The notes: generated by a model not told the origin, from the sequence alone. A stretch of 64,000 bases of DNA from MAG-121220-bin8 sp002700465 (GCA_943789295.1 CALSTO010000001.1:310001-374000), one strand, 5' to 3'. Positions 18,028-26,861 are shown, numbered from the stretch's first letter. Made by a program: numbers and translations.

Positions 18028-19614
18028 TTAGAATTCTGATTTATAGTGAAATTTTAATGTAGGAAACTTTTGCTTGGTCATTTCTAAAGAAAATGACGAA
18101 TCTGATAAGAAAACTAGTTGATTATTTTTGTCCTTAGCCAAAAATTTATTTTTTAACTTTTTGAAATCAATAAATTCTTTATTTTTTTTAGACTCAGTTT
18201 CTACCCAGCACGCTTTAAAAATATTTAAGTTTTCATATGAACATTTTGCTCCGTATTCATGTTCAAGCCTATATTGAATAACTTCAAATTGTAATGCTCC
18301 AACTGTTCCAATTACTTTTCTTCCGTTCATTTCAAGGATAAATAATTGAGCAACTCCCTCATCCATCAATTGAACAATACCTTTTGCTAATTGTTTAGAC
18401 TTCATTGGATCTAAATTATTAATATATCTAAAATGTTCTGGTGAAAAACTAGGAATGCCTTTAAAGATAATTTTTTCACCTTCGGTAAATGTATCGCCGA
18501 TTTTGAAATTTCCCGAATCATGAACACCAACGATATCTCCTGGGAATGATTCGTTTACAATTTCTTTTTTTTCTGCAAAAAAAGCATTTGGACTGCTAAA
18601 CTTGAACTTTTTTTCTAACCTAACGTGATGGTAGGGTGTATTTCTTTTAAACTTTCCTGAAACGATTTTAATAAAAGCTAATCTATCCCTATGTTTTGGA
18701 TCCATGTTAGCGTGTATCTTAAATATAAATCCTGAAAACTTGCTTTCGTTTGGTTTAATTATTCTTTCATTACTAATTTTGTTCATTGGTGCTGGAGCAA
18801 TTGATATAAAACAATCTAATAATTCTTTTACACCAAAATTATTTAAAGCAGAACCAAAAAACACAGGTTGTTGGTTACATTTTAAATAATCTTCTTTTGA
18901 AAACTTTGGATATACTTCATTTATTATTTCTACTTCTTCATTAAGTTTTTCAGCTGCTGTTTGTCCAATTAAGTCATTTAACAATGGATCATTAATCTTA
19001 TCTATTTTTACAGAATTAGCTATCCTTTGCTTATTTTCTTCTTCAAATAACATCAGGTTTTTTTCCCAAAGGTTATATATTCCTTGAAAATCGTAACCCA
19101 TTCCAATTGGAAAACTTAATGGACATACTTTGAAATTTAATTTTTTTTCTAATTCGTCTAATAAATCAAATCCATCCTTACCTTCTCTATCCAATTTATT
19201 AATAAAGACTATAATAGGGATTTCTCTCATTCTACATACTTCAACTAATTTTTCGGTTTGTTCTTCGACTCCTTTTGCTACATCAATTACAACAATTACA
19301 CTATCTACCGCTGTTAAAGTTCTAAATGTATCTTCAGCAAAATCCTTGTGTCCAGGTGTATCTAGAATATTAATCTTAATTCCTTTATAATTAAATGCTA
19401 AAACGGAGGTTGAGACAGAGATACCTCTTTGTTTTTCAATCTCCATGAAATCACTAGTTGCTGATTTTTTAATTTTATGAGATTTGACTGCTCCAGCTTC
19501 TTGTATAGCACCTCCAAATAACAATAGTTTTTCTGTTAACGTTGTCTTACCAGCATCCGGATGAGATATAATACCAAAAGTTCTTCTTCTGGCTATTTCC
19601 TCTGTAAAGTTCAT
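18028..19614 (-). CDS. prfC: Peptide chain release factor 3
   Basis: A 528-residue translational GTPase. The P-loop SHPDAGKTTLTEKLL lies near the N-terminus, then EKQRGISVSTSV (switch), LDTPGHKDF and NKLDREG. The C-terminal domains include GTVGALQFEVIQYRLEHEYG, typical of RF3. It recycles RF1/RF2 after peptide release. It is transcribed divergently from idi from a 77-base intergenic region with a TATTTTTG box. Confidence 0.97.
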   Translation of the reverse strand: MNFTEEIARRRTFGIISHPDAGKTTLTEKLLLFGGAIQEAGAVKSHKIKKSATSDFMEIEKQRGISVSTSVLAFNYKGIKINILDTPGHKDFAEDTFRTLTAVDSVIVVIDVAKGVEEQTEKLVEVCRMREIPIIVFINKLDREGKDGFDLLDELEKKLNFKVCPLSFPIGMGYDFQGIYNLWEKNLMLFEEENKQRIANSVKIDKINDPLLNDLIGQTAAEKLNEEVEIINEVYPKFSKEDYLKCNQQPVFFGSALNNFGVKELLDCFISIAPAPMNKISNERIIKPNESKFSGFIFKIHANMDPKHRDRLAFIKIVSGKFKRNTPYHHVRLEKKFKFSSPNAFFAEKKEIVNESFPGDIVGVHDSGNFKIGDTFTEGEKIIFKGIPSFSPEHFRYINNLDPMKSKQLAKGIVQLMDEGVAQLFILEMNGRKVIGTVGALQFEVIQYRLEHEYGAKCSYENLNIFKACWVETESKKNKEFIDFKKLKNKFLAKDKNNQLVFLSDSSFSLEMTKQKFPTLKFHYKSEF

Positions 19615-19628
19615 AAATTAATTTAAAT

Positions 19629-19636
19629 CAAAAATA
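19629..19636 (-). promoter_or_regulatory. Putative -7 promoter box (TATTTTTG) for prfC
   Basis: A perfect TAnnTTTG on the minus strand, 14 bases before the prfC ATG. No clear -33 element. Confidence 0.45.
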
Positions 19637-19679
19637 CCATAGTTTTTTAAATAAAGTATTGGTAATTTTTTAAAATTTG

Positions 19680-19687
19680 TAACTTTA
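19680..19687 (+). promoter_or_regulatory. Putative -7 box (TAACTTTA) abutting the idi start codon
   Basis: It differs by one base from TAnnTTTG and lies only four bases (agag) before ATG 19692. A TTGG lies 17 bases upstream (19659-19662). Confidence 0.4.
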
Positions 19688-19691
19688 AGAG

Positions 19692-20210
19692 ATGAATAAA
19701 GAATTGATAATTCTTGTTGATGAAAATGATAATGAATTGGGTTTGATGGAGAAGTTGGAGGCTCATCAAAAAGGTTTACTTCATAGAGCATTTTCTGTTT
19801 TTTTATTAAATGATTCTAATCAATTGTTATTGCAAAAAAGAGCTTTAAACAAATATCATTCACCTGGTTTGTGGACTAATACTTGTTGTAGTCACCCAAG
19901 AAAAAATGAAAAAATTATAGACGCTGCACATAGAAGGTTGTTTGAAGAAATGGGTATAAAAAGTGATTTAAAACCTTTCACTTCTTTTATCTATAAAGCA
20001 GAATTTGATAATGGTTTAATTGAGCATGAGTTCGATCACGTAGTGGTTGGAAGTTTTATTGGTGATCCAATAATAAATAAGCTTGAAGTTTGTGATTGGA
20101 AATGGGAAGATTTAGATTTACTTAAAACAAAATTAAAAACTAATCCAAATGATTATACGGAATGGTTTAAAATTATATTTTTAGAATTTTATAATAAACA
20201 TAATAAATGA
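19692..20210 (+). CDS. idi: Isopentenyl-diphosphate delta-isomerase, type I (Nudix)
   Basis: A 172-residue Nudix-fold enzyme that interconverts IPP and DMAPP for quinone, carotenoid and undecaprenol synthesis. The catalytic Cys lies in NTCCSHPRKNE, the Nudix-like helix is AAHRRLFEEMGI, and the second catalytic acid lies in GLIEHEFDHVVVG. Length fits type I enzymes. The stop overlaps the queD start by four bases. A -7-like box sits four bases before the ATG. Confidence 0.95.
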   Translation: MNKELIILVDENDNELGLMEKLEAHQKGLLHRAFSVFLLNDSNQLLLQKRALNKYHSPGLWTNTCCSHPRKNEKIIDAAHRRLFEEMGIKSDLKPFTSFIYKAEFDNGLIEHEFDHVVVGSFIGDPIINKLEVCDWKWEDLDLLKTKLKTNPNDYTEWFKIIFLEFYNKHNK

Positions 20211-20617
20211 AAGTAACAGTAAGTAGAAAAGCACACTTTAACGCAGCTCATAGACTATTTGTTGAAAATTGGTCTGATGAAAAGAATCAAAGTTTATTTG
20301 GAAAATGTAGTAATTCAAATTTTCACGGTCATAATTATGAATTAATTGTTGATGTTACAGGAGAAGTAGATCATGTAACAGGTGTAGTTATTGATTTAAA
20401 GGAATTGAAAGATATTATTAAAGACGAGATTGAAGAATTACTCGATCATAAAAATTTAAATTTAGATGTTCCATATTTTAAAAAAGTAATACCAACGGCT
20501 GAAAATATTTGTATTTTTATATGGAATATTTTAAGAGATAAAATATCAACAGATAATGAATTAGCAGTCACCCTTTACGAAACTCCCAGAAATTTTGTTA
20601 AATATTCTGGAAATTAA
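20207..20617 (+). CDS. queD: 6-carboxy-tetrahydropterin synthase family (QueD-like)
   Basis: A 136-residue protein of the 6-pyruvoyl-tetrahydropterin synthase family. Zinc-binding histidines lie in KAHFNAAHRL and NFHGHNYEL, a Cys lies in LFGKCSNSN, and the C-terminal TLYETPRNFVKYSG contains the substrate-binding Glu. It probably makes 6-carboxy-tetrahydropterin for queuosine, although tetrahydrobiopterin synthesis cannot be excluded. ATGA overlap with idi suggests translational coupling. Confidence 0.88.
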   Translation: MKVTVSRKAHFNAAHRLFVENWSDEKNQSLFGKCSNSNFHGHNYELIVDVTGEVDHVTGVVIDLKELKDIIKDEIEELLDHKNLNLDVPYFKKVIPTAENICIFIWNILRDKISTDNELAVTLYETPRNFVKYSGN

Positions 20618-20626
20618 ATAATAATT

Positions 20627-20893
20627 ATGGCAAGTGTAAAAAATTTAAAAAAAGATTTAAATAATATTATTGGTGAAATAATACAAAATATAAATCTTTG
20701 GCAACTGGAAAATCCTGATGCAGATTTGAAAAAAAGCGAAAAGTTGATCGATGAATGTTTCGACTCCTTTGATAGTATTATAAAAAAAATTCATCAAAAA
20801 GATATTAAGAACAGCAGCAGTCATTTTAAAAAGATAAGTTTTGAACTAACTGATGTTGCTTCAGAATTAGTTAAGAAATTTAATAAGTTATAA
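20627..20893 (+). CDS. Hypothetical helical protein, 88 residues
   Basis: I do not recognise this protein. It has no signal peptide or transmembrane segment, is charged and Lys-rich, and is predicted by eye to be mostly helical, with NINLWQLENPDADLKKSEKL and KKIHQKDIKNSSSHFKKISF segments. It starts 9 bases after queD in an AATTATG context and is probably in the idi-queD transcript. An 18-bp perfect palindrome covers its stop codon. Confidence 0.7.
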   Translation: MASVKNLKKDLNNIIGEIIQNINLWQLENPDADLKKSEKLIDECFDSFDSIIKKIHQKDIKNSSSHFKKISFELTDVASELVKKFNKL

Positions 20894-20899
20894 CTTATT
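20882..20899. terminator. 18-bp perfect palindrome over two convergent stop codons
   Basis: The 9-bp half AATAAGTTA is followed at once by its complement. It overlaps the stop codon of the 88-residue protein and that of the minus-strand lipoprotein. As RNA it gives a 7-bp stem with a TATA loop, then TATTTTT on the plus strand: a weak, symmetric terminator candidate. Confidence 0.45.
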
Positions 20900-21575
20900 T
20901 ATTTTTCAAAATATTATTAAATATTTTTCCATACTTTGAGTTTAAGACCTCATTACTCATGGAATTTTTTATAGTATCCAAAACTATTTTACCAGAGTCA
21001 GAAAATTCATTAATTGCTATTAATGGAGACAAGTAGCTTTTTCCATTACTTACTACGTAATTTAAATTATATAAATACTGTCTCTTATTTAATGAATTTA
21101 TTTGATTTTGAATTTTAACTAAACTATCGTTCATTTCAATTTTAGCTAAGTCAAAAGATAATTTTATAAGATCAAGTCTTTGGTTATTAAATTTTTTAAT
21201 AACACTTATATATGTTCTATAAATTGAATCTGTTGATGATCCACTTATGATAAAATCTGAATTAAATTTTTCTAAAGAAGTATTAATATTAATCTCACCT
21301 TTTTCTCCAAAAAACTCAATTCTATTTTCAATATTTGATACGTCTAGATTTAAATAAAAAAGTTCTGGAGAATCAATTTTGGATTTTAAAATTATTGGTT
21401 CATTTTTTTTTACAAAAACAGAATCAACATTAATTAAAGTTGAATCAGAAATTTTTTGTAAATAAATATTTCCTTTTTTAAAATTTTTAACATCCACTTT
21501 AACTGTCATGTCATTTTGATTGTTCTCACAACCAGTTAAAATGAGCAAAAAATATATAAGTATTAATCTTTTCAA
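20895..21575 (-). CDS. Lipoprotein with DUF4369-like domain
   Basis: A 226-residue protein starting at TTG (no in-frame ATG nearby). A type II signal peptide ends in lipobox LTGC (Cys16), followed by ENNQND. The segment from about 25 to 125 (GNIYLQKISDSTLINVDSVF, then a stretch ending in EINI) resembles DUF4369, the N-terminal domain often fused to TlpA-like thioredoxins in Bacteroidota. Here no thioredoxin domain or CxxC follows, so it is a stand-alone version. Function is unknown. It lies after htpG and a DoxX-like gene and is probably co-transcribed. Confidence 0.75.
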   Translation of the reverse strand: MKRLILIYFLLILTGCENNQNDMTVKVDVKNFKKGNIYLQKISDSTLINVDSVFVKKNEPIILKSKIDSPELFYLNLDVSNIENRIEFFGEKGEININTSLEKFNSDFIISGSSTDSIYRTYISVIKKFNNQRLDLIKLSFDLAKIEMNDSLVKIQNQINSLNKRQYLYNLNYVVSNGKSYLSPLIAINEFSDSGKIVLDTIKNSMSNEVLNSKYGKIFNNILKNK

Positions 21576-21617
21576 AATGAAATAGTTTTAAGTTTCAAGA
21601 ATACAAAAAATATTTAA

Positions 21618-21983
21618 CTAAATAGAGAGTTTTAAACTTCTATTCATCCATGCCCAGTAAATAAGAATTGATTGAAATAAAGCTCTAATTATCAGCAATG
21701 ATGTATTATAACCTAGGCTATTTCCAGGGACTAACATGTTAAGATGAACAGACATAAACAATATTAAAATTAACACTATTCCTATTATTGATAAATTTCT
21801 AAATTTGTCAAATAAAACTCCAATTCCAAATCCAATTTCTAAAATTCCAGAAAACAAAATTAGTTCCTTGTGATAAGGAAGAAAATCTGGCATTATTGGC
21901 AGGTATGATTCTGTGAAAAAAAAATGAAAGAATCCGTTAGCTACATAAAAAAAACTCAATAAGTATAAATTAATTTTTTTCAT
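21618..21983 (-). CDS. DoxX/MauE-like small membrane protein
   Basis: A 121-residue hydrophobic protein with four predicted transmembrane helices. The pattern of a first helix near FFYVANGFFHFFF, then FSGILEIGFGIGVLFDKFRNLSIIG and MSVHLNMLVPGNSLGYNTS, is that of the DoxX-like superfamily. Function is uncertain. It starts 28 bases after the htpG stop and is probably in the same transcript. Confidence 0.75.
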   Translation of the reverse strand: MKKINLYLLSFFYVANGFFHFFFTESYLPIMPDFLPYHKELILFSGILEIGFGIGVLFDKFRNLSIIGIVLILILFMSVHLNMLVPGNSLGYNTSLLIIRALFQSILIYWAWMNRSLKLSI

Positions 21984-22011
21984 GATTTTAAATAAGGATT
22001 TGAGTGTGCCA

Positions 22012-23886
22012 TTATTTTATCAAATCTAAACTTCTTTTAATAAATGACGTAAGTTCTTCTCCTTTTAAAAGATTCTGAGAAAGTTTTGCTAAATCTAAAG
22101 ATTGATTTATTAATCTTTCTTTTTTTGCTTTTCCTTTAGAGTTTAATATCTCAGAACATATTGGGTTATTAACATTAATTATTAAGTTATACATTTCAGG
22201 CATATTACCAAACATTCCATTTCCACCGCTTTGTTGCATTTCTTTCATTCTTCTCATAAACTCTGGAACAGTGATAACAAATGGAGGTGAACTACTTTCA
22301 ATTGCCTCAATTTGAACAGTGTATTTTTCTTTTGGAACTACTTCTTCAATTATTGTCTTTAATTTTTCTTTTTCTTTGTCATCAAGTTTAGAAACTTCTT
22401 TTTCATCTTTTTTAATTAGTTTATCAATAACGTCTGAATCTACTCTAGTAAAGCTTAATTTTTCATTTGAAGTTTCAATTTTTTGAATTAAATGACTGAT
22501 TATAGGAGAATCTAACAAAAGAACTTCATAACCCTTAGCTTTAGCTGACTCAACATAGGAGTGCTGTTCGTTAATATTTGATGCATATAGAACCACAAGT
22601 TTTCCATCTTTATCTGTTTGAGTTTTAGATATTTTATCTTTTAATTCATCAAACGTAAAATATTCATTATTTACAGTTGGATATAAAGCGAATTTTTGTG
22701 CTTTTTCATAAAATTTATCTTCGCTTAGCATTCCATATTCAATTACAACTTTAATATCATTCCACTTTTCTTCAAATCCTTTTCTGTCGTTTTTATATAG
22801 TGAATTTAATTTATCAGCTACTTTTCTAGTAATATAATTGCTTATCTTCTTTACTGCACCATCAGCTTGAAGATAACTTCTAGAAACATTTAATGGAATA
22901 TCAGGAGAATCGATAACTCCTCTTAAAAGAGTTAAAAATTCAGGAACAATTCCCTCAACATTATCAGTTACAAAAACTTGATTTTGATAAAGTTGAATTT
23001 TATCTTTTTGCATGTTGATATCATTCGATATTTTTGGAAAATATAAAATACCAGTCAGATTGAAAGGGTAATCAACATTTAAATGAATGTTAAATAATGG
23101 TTCTTCAAACTGCATTGGGTATAATTCTCTGTAAAAATCTTTGTAAGATTGATCATCCAAATCTGATGGAGTTTTAGTCCAAGCTGGATTTGGGTTGTTA
23201 ATAATATCATCTACAATTTCTTTAACCTCTTTTTTATCATCTCCCTCTCCAACATTATTTGTAATTTCTTTTGTACCAAATTTAATTGGTACAGGCATAA
23301 ACTTATTATATTTTGTTAGAAGTGATTTAATTCTACTTTCTTCTAAAAACTCTTTAGAATCTTTTGCTATATGTAATATTATTTCAGATCCTCTTTCTTT
23401 TTTATCACTTTTTTTGAGAGTGTATTCAGGAGATCCATCACAAGTCCAATGAGCTGCTGCTTCATCTAAATATGATTTAGTTATTATCTCAACTTTTTCT
23501 GCAACCATAAAAGCCGAATAAAAACCTAACCCAAAATGGCCAATTATACCACTATCTTTTGCACTGTCTTTATATTTTTCTAAAAATTCTTCAGCACCTG
23601 AAAAAGCGACCTGATTTATATATTTTTTCACTTCATCAGATGTCATTCCTATTCCTTGATCAATAATATGTATTTGTTTTGCTTTTTTGTCAACTTTAAT
23701 TTCAATTTGAGGATTTCCAATTTCAATTTTGTTTTCTCCGATACTACTTAAATGTTTTAATTTTAGTGTTGCATCTGTTGCATTTGAAATTAGTTCTCTT
23801 AGAAATATCTCATGATCGCTGTACAAGAATTTTTTAATAAGTGGAAAAATATTTTCAACTGAAACATTAATTTTACCTTTAGACAT
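22012..23886 (-). CDS. htpG: Molecular chaperone HtpG (Hsp90)
   Basis: A 624-residue Hsp90 chaperone. The N-terminal GHKL ATPase has FLRELISNATDATLKL, the DQGIGM motif and GHFGLGFYSAFM. The middle domain includes the catalytic-loop region (RGVIDSPDIPLNVSRSYLQ). The C-terminal dimerisation domain is present. It is preceded by a well-formed promoter and, further upstream, a TGTCA-N3-TGTCA element resembling the palindromes in front of the hsp20 gene. Confidence 0.98.
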   Translation of the reverse strand: MSKGKINVSVENIFPLIKKFLYSDHEIFLRELISNATDATLKLKHLSSIGENKIEIGNPQIEIKVDKKAKQIHIIDQGIGMTSDEVKKYINQVAFSGAEEFLEKYKDSAKDSGIIGHFGLGFYSAFMVAEKVEIITKSYLDEAAAHWTCDGSPEYTLKKSDKKERGSEIILHIAKDSKEFLEESRIKSLLTKYNKFMPVPIKFGTKEITNNVGEGDDKKEVKEIVDDIINNPNPAWTKTPSDLDDQSYKDFYRELYPMQFEEPLFNIHLNVDYPFNLTGILYFPKISNDINMQKDKIQLYQNQVFVTDNVEGIVPEFLTLLRGVIDSPDIPLNVSRSYLQADGAVKKISNYITRKVADKLNSLYKNDRKGFEEKWNDIKVVIEYGMLSEDKFYEKAQKFALYPTVNNEYFTFDELKDKISKTQTDKDGKLVVLYASNINEQHSYVESAKAKGYEVLLLDSPIISHLIQKIETSNEKLSFTRVDSDVIDKLIKKDEKEVSKLDDKEKEKLKTIIEEVVPKEKYTVQIEAIESSSPPFVITVPEFMRRMKEMQQSGGNGMFGNMPEMYNLIINVNNPICSEILNSKGKAKKERLINQSLDLAKLSQNLLKGEELTSFIKRSLDLIK

Positions 23887-23897
23887 AGCTTTTTTTT

Positions 23898-23927
23898 TAA
23901 ATATATAGAATCAAATCATATACCAAA
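23898..23927 (-). promoter_or_regulatory. Promoter of htpG (TTTG, 18 bases, TATATTTA)
   Basis: On the minus strand TTTG (23924-23927) is followed after 18 bases by TATATTTA (23898-23905), close to the Bacteroidetes -33/-7 layout. The ATG is 11 bases further on. Confidence 0.6.
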
Positions 23928-23937
23928 TAATATTGAG

Positions 23938-23950
23938 TGACAAATTGACA
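23938..23950. promoter_or_regulatory. TGACA-N3-TGACA element between htpG and the KAS III gene
   Basis: Plus strand reads TGACA, AAT, TGACA; minus strand reads TGTCA, ATT, TGTCA. It lies 10 bases upstream of the htpG -33 box and could also act on the divergent gene. The half-site and 3-base spacing match the two palindromes before hsp20, though here the halves are in direct orientation. Confidence 0.4.
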
Positions 23951-23953
23951 TTG

Positions 23954-23986
23954 TTTGATAATTAATAAAACTATTCTCTATATTTA
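23954..23986 (+). promoter_or_regulatory. Putative promoter of the KAS III gene (TTTG, 21 bases, TATATTTA)
   Basis: TTTG at 23954-23957 and TATATTTA at 23979-23986, 23 bases before ATG 24010. Spacing is two bases longer than the usual 19. Confidence 0.4.
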
Positions 23987-24009
23987 ATTCATAATACCAA
24001 ATTAATATT

Positions 24010-25017
24010 ATGTATAATTCAAAAATCAGTGGCCTCGGATATTATGTTCCTGAAAATATTGTAACAAATAACGATTTGTCAAAAATAATGGATACTACAG
24101 ATGAATGGATTCAAGAAAGAACAGGAATAAAGGAACGACGTTGGATTGATCCTAAAACAGATGACACAACGTCTACAATGGCTGTTAAGGCTTCAAAAAT
24201 CGCAATTGATAGGTCTGGATTACAAAAAAATGATATTGATTTTATTGTATTTGCAACTTTAAGTCCAGACATGTATTTTCCTGGTGGAGGAGTGCGCGTT
24301 CAAGATATGTTAGATATGCCTACAATTGGTGCTTTAGATGTTAGAAATCAATGTTCAGGTTTTATTTATGCTTTGTCAGTTGCTGATCAATTTATCAAAA
24401 CAGGTATGTATAAAAATATTTTAGTAATTGGATCTGAAAATCATTCAGGAGGATTGGATAAATCTACTAGAGGAAGAGGAGTCACTGTAATTTTTGGTGA
24501 TGGAGCAGGAGCGGCAGTTTTATCTAGAAATGAACAAAAGGGAAAAGGAATATTATCTTCTCATCTATATTCCGAAGGAAAGCACGCTAGGGAGCTTATG
24601 ATGGATGGCCCCCACACTGGAAGATGGATTCCTGAAATATTAAAAGAAAACAATCCAAACGATGAGTCATATTATCCATACATGAATGGGCAATTTGTTT
24701 TTAAACACGCTGTGACTCGTTTTTCTGAAGCTATAGTTGATGGTTTACAAGCCAATAATTTAAATAGTGAAAATATTGATATCTTGATACCTCATCAGGC
24801 AAATTTACGGATAGCACAATTTATACAAAGAAAATTTAAATTGACTGACGATAAGGTATATAATAATATAATGAATTACGGAAATACCACTGCTGCATCC
24901 GTTATAATAGCTCTTACAGAAGCATGGGAAAAAGGCATGATAAAAGAAGATGATTTAGTTGTTCTGGCTGCTTTTGGAGCAGGTTTTACCTGGGGATCTG
25001 TTATTATAAGATGGTAA
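24010..25017 (+). CDS. 3-oxoacyl-ACP synthase III family protein (FabH-like)
   Basis: A 335-residue thiolase-fold enzyme with the complete KAS III triad: Cys115 in RNQCSGF, His262 in IPHQAN and Asn292 in NYGNTTAAS. GDGAGAAVLS is the glycine-rich loop near the centre. KAS III enzymes condense acyl-CoA with malonyl-ACP to start fatty acid synthesis, but many paralogues act in secondary lipid pathways. The downstream CoA-binding protein fits an acyl-CoA role. I do not assign fabH because Bacteroidota carry several paralogues and the main one is usually next to rpmF/plsX. Confidence 0.88.
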   Translation: MYNSKISGLGYYVPENIVTNNDLSKIMDTTDEWIQERTGIKERRWIDPKTDDTTSTMAVKASKIAIDRSGLQKNDIDFIVFATLSPDMYFPGGGVRVQDMLDMPTIGALDVRNQCSGFIYALSVADQFIKTGMYKNILVIGSENHSGGLDKSTRGRGVTVIFGDGAGAAVLSRNEQKGKGILSSHLYSEGKHARELMMDGPHTGRWIPEILKENNPNDESYYPYMNGQFVFKHAVTRFSEAIVDGLQANNLNSENIDILIPHQANLRIAQFIQRKFKLTDDKVYNNIMNYGNTTAASVIIALTEAWEKGMIKEDDLVVLAAFGAGFTWGSVIIRW

Positions 25018-25373
25018 AAAAAACCTTAGTCCTAGGAGCTTCTTTAAATCCTGACCGTTACTCCAATATGGCAGTAAAAAAATTGTTATTAAATAATATT
25101 GATGTTAGAGCTGTAGGTTTAAAAATTGGATCAATTGACAAAGTATTAATTGAAAAAGATTCTGTTAATTTTAATAATATTCATACTGTCACTTTATATC
25201 TGAATAGTGTTAGACAAAGAGATTATTATGATTATATCATTTCTCTCAAACCTCAAAGAGTAATTTTTAATCCCGGAACGGAGAATAACGAGTTTTATAA
25301 TTTGTTAAAAAATAAATCTATTAAATATTTAGAAGCTTGCACTTTGGTTTTACTTTCTACGAATCAATATTAG
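25011..25373 (+). CDS. CoA-binding domain protein (Rossmann fold)
   Basis: A 120-residue protein of the CoA_binding_2 family. The N-terminal VLGASLNPDRYSNMAVKKLL is the nucleotide-binding turn, VRAVGLKIGSID follows, and RVIFNPGTENNEFYNLLKN lies near the end. It probably binds CoA or an acyl-CoA; the role is unknown. It overlaps the KAS III gene by 7 bases and its 3' end overlaps the convergent symporter gene by 24 bases. Confidence 0.85.
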   Translation: MVKKTLVLGASLNPDRYSNMAVKKLLLNNIDVRAVGLKIGSIDKVLIEKDSVNFNNIHTVTLYLNSVRQRDYYDYIISLKPQRVIFNPGTENNEFYNLLKNKSIKYLEACTLVLLSTNQY

Positions 25374-26807
25374 TCCAATAAAAGTTAATAGACCGTTCAT
25401 AGGAAGTAATTCATAACCTATTTTATATCCACCCAAAAACTGAGGGTCTAAATTCCCAATAAAAATCATAATTAAGACTGAAAAAGATGTAATAATCCAA
25501 ACGAATTTATCATGAATTTTATAATCTGTAAAAATACCAAATGCAAATAATCCAAGTAATGGTCCATATGTGTACCCTGCTAAAATTAATAGACCATCTA
25601 TCACACTTGTAGTTAAATAATTTTTGAAAATAATAATCACTATAACTAGAACTAAACTCATAATTATGTGTGTTCTTTTTCTAATCTTTGTTTGGTATTC
25701 ATTACTCTTATCTCTTAAATCAGCAAAATCAACACAATAAGAAGTTGTCAGAGAGGTTAGAGCACTATCAGCACTACTGTAAGCAGCAGCAATTAAACCT
25801 AGTAAAAAAGTTATTCCAATTAAGTTTCCTAAACCACTGTTTAAGGCAATTTCAGGAAATAATAAATCACTGTTAACTGAACCATTAAGTTCTGGTGTAA
25901 CAATATTGAACTTTGAAGAATAAATAAATAATAAAGCACCTAAAAGAAGAAATAAAAAAGTAACAATAACTAAAACAATACTAAAAATTATCATATTTTT
26001 TTGTGCTTCTTTGAGTGATTTACATGTCAGATTTTTTTGCATCATATCTTGATCTAACCCTGTCATGCATATTGTAATAAACATTCCTCCAATAAAAGAT
26101 TTAAGGAAATGATTTTTTTCTAGAAAACTATCAGTCACAAAAATGTCTGAGTATGAACTCAATTCGTCTGAACTTATAAAGTCCATAAAAGACAATTCTA
26201 AACTTTTACTAATCAAATAAATTGATAGTAAAACTGATATTAGCATAAAAGTAGTTTGAAGAGTATCTGTCCAAACAATAGTTTTAATTCCTCCTCTAAA
26301 AGTATAAATCCAAATTAATAAAACTGAAATTATAACAGTAATTTCGAATGGAATGTTTAACTCATTGAAAACAAATTGTTGCAATACTATTGCAACTAAA
26401 TAAAGTCTAAAACAAGCACCGGTTATTCTGGAAAGAAAAAAGAAAAAAGCGCCAGTTTTATGACTAACGTTCCCAAATCTTATTTTTAAATATTCATATA
26501 TTGAAGTTAAATTTAATCTGTAATAAATAGGTAACAAAAGTAGAGCTACAACAAAGTAGCCAAACAGGTAGCCTAATACTACTTGAAAGTATGTAAATTG
26601 TGTTGTTCCAACATCACCGGGTACTGAAATAAAAGTAATTCCAGATAAAGAAGCACCAACCATTCCAAATGCTACTAAATACCAAGGAGATTCTTTATTA
26701 GCAGAAAAAAAAGTTGAATTATCATTATTTCCAGTTGTTAAGTTTGATACTATAAAAAGCCCAAAAAAATAAAGGATTATAACTAAAATAATAATTGATG
26801 ATTGCAT
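25350..26807 (-). CDS. Sodium:solute symporter (SSS family)
   Basis: A 485-residue integral membrane protein with about 13 hydrophobic helices. Features of the SSS family include GMVGASLSGITFISVPGDVG in the first helices (sodium-site region), ISRITGACFRLYL, and GLIAAAYSSADSALTSLTTS in the helix equivalent to TM8/9. The substrate cannot be read from the sequence. It is divergent from recR and overlaps the CoA-binding gene at the 3' end. Confidence 0.9.
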   Translation of the reverse strand: MQSSIIILVIILYFFGLFIVSNLTTGNNDNSTFFSANKESPWYLVAFGMVGASLSGITFISVPGDVGTTQFTYFQVVLGYLFGYFVVALLLLPIYYRLNLTSIYEYLKIRFGNVSHKTGAFFFFLSRITGACFRLYLVAIVLQQFVFNELNIPFEITVIISVLLIWIYTFRGGIKTIVWTDTLQTTFMLISVLLSIYLISKSLELSFMDFISSDELSSYSDIFVTDSFLEKNHFLKSFIGGMFITICMTGLDQDMMQKNLTCKSLKEAQKNMIIFSIVLVIVTFLFLLLGALLFIYSSKFNIVTPELNGSVNSDLLFPEIALNSGLGNLIGITFLLGLIAAAYSSADSALTSLTTSYCVDFADLRDKSNEYQTKIRKRTHIIMSLVLVIVIIIFKNYLTTSVIDGLLILAGYTYGPLLGLFAFGIFTDYKIHDKFVWIITSFSVLIMIFIGNLDPQFLGGYKIGYELLPMNGLLTFIGLILIRRK

Positions 26808-26823
26808 TTTATAAGTCGTTATT

Positions 26824-26831
26824 CAAATATA
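26824..26831 (-). promoter_or_regulatory. Putative -7 promoter box (TATATTTG) for the symporter gene
   Basis: A perfect TAnnTTTG on the minus strand, 16 bases before the symporter ATG, in the 66-base divergent region shared with recR. Confidence 0.5.
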
Positions 26832-26861
26832 CTAATTTATGGTTCTTATAAAATGTAGTAG

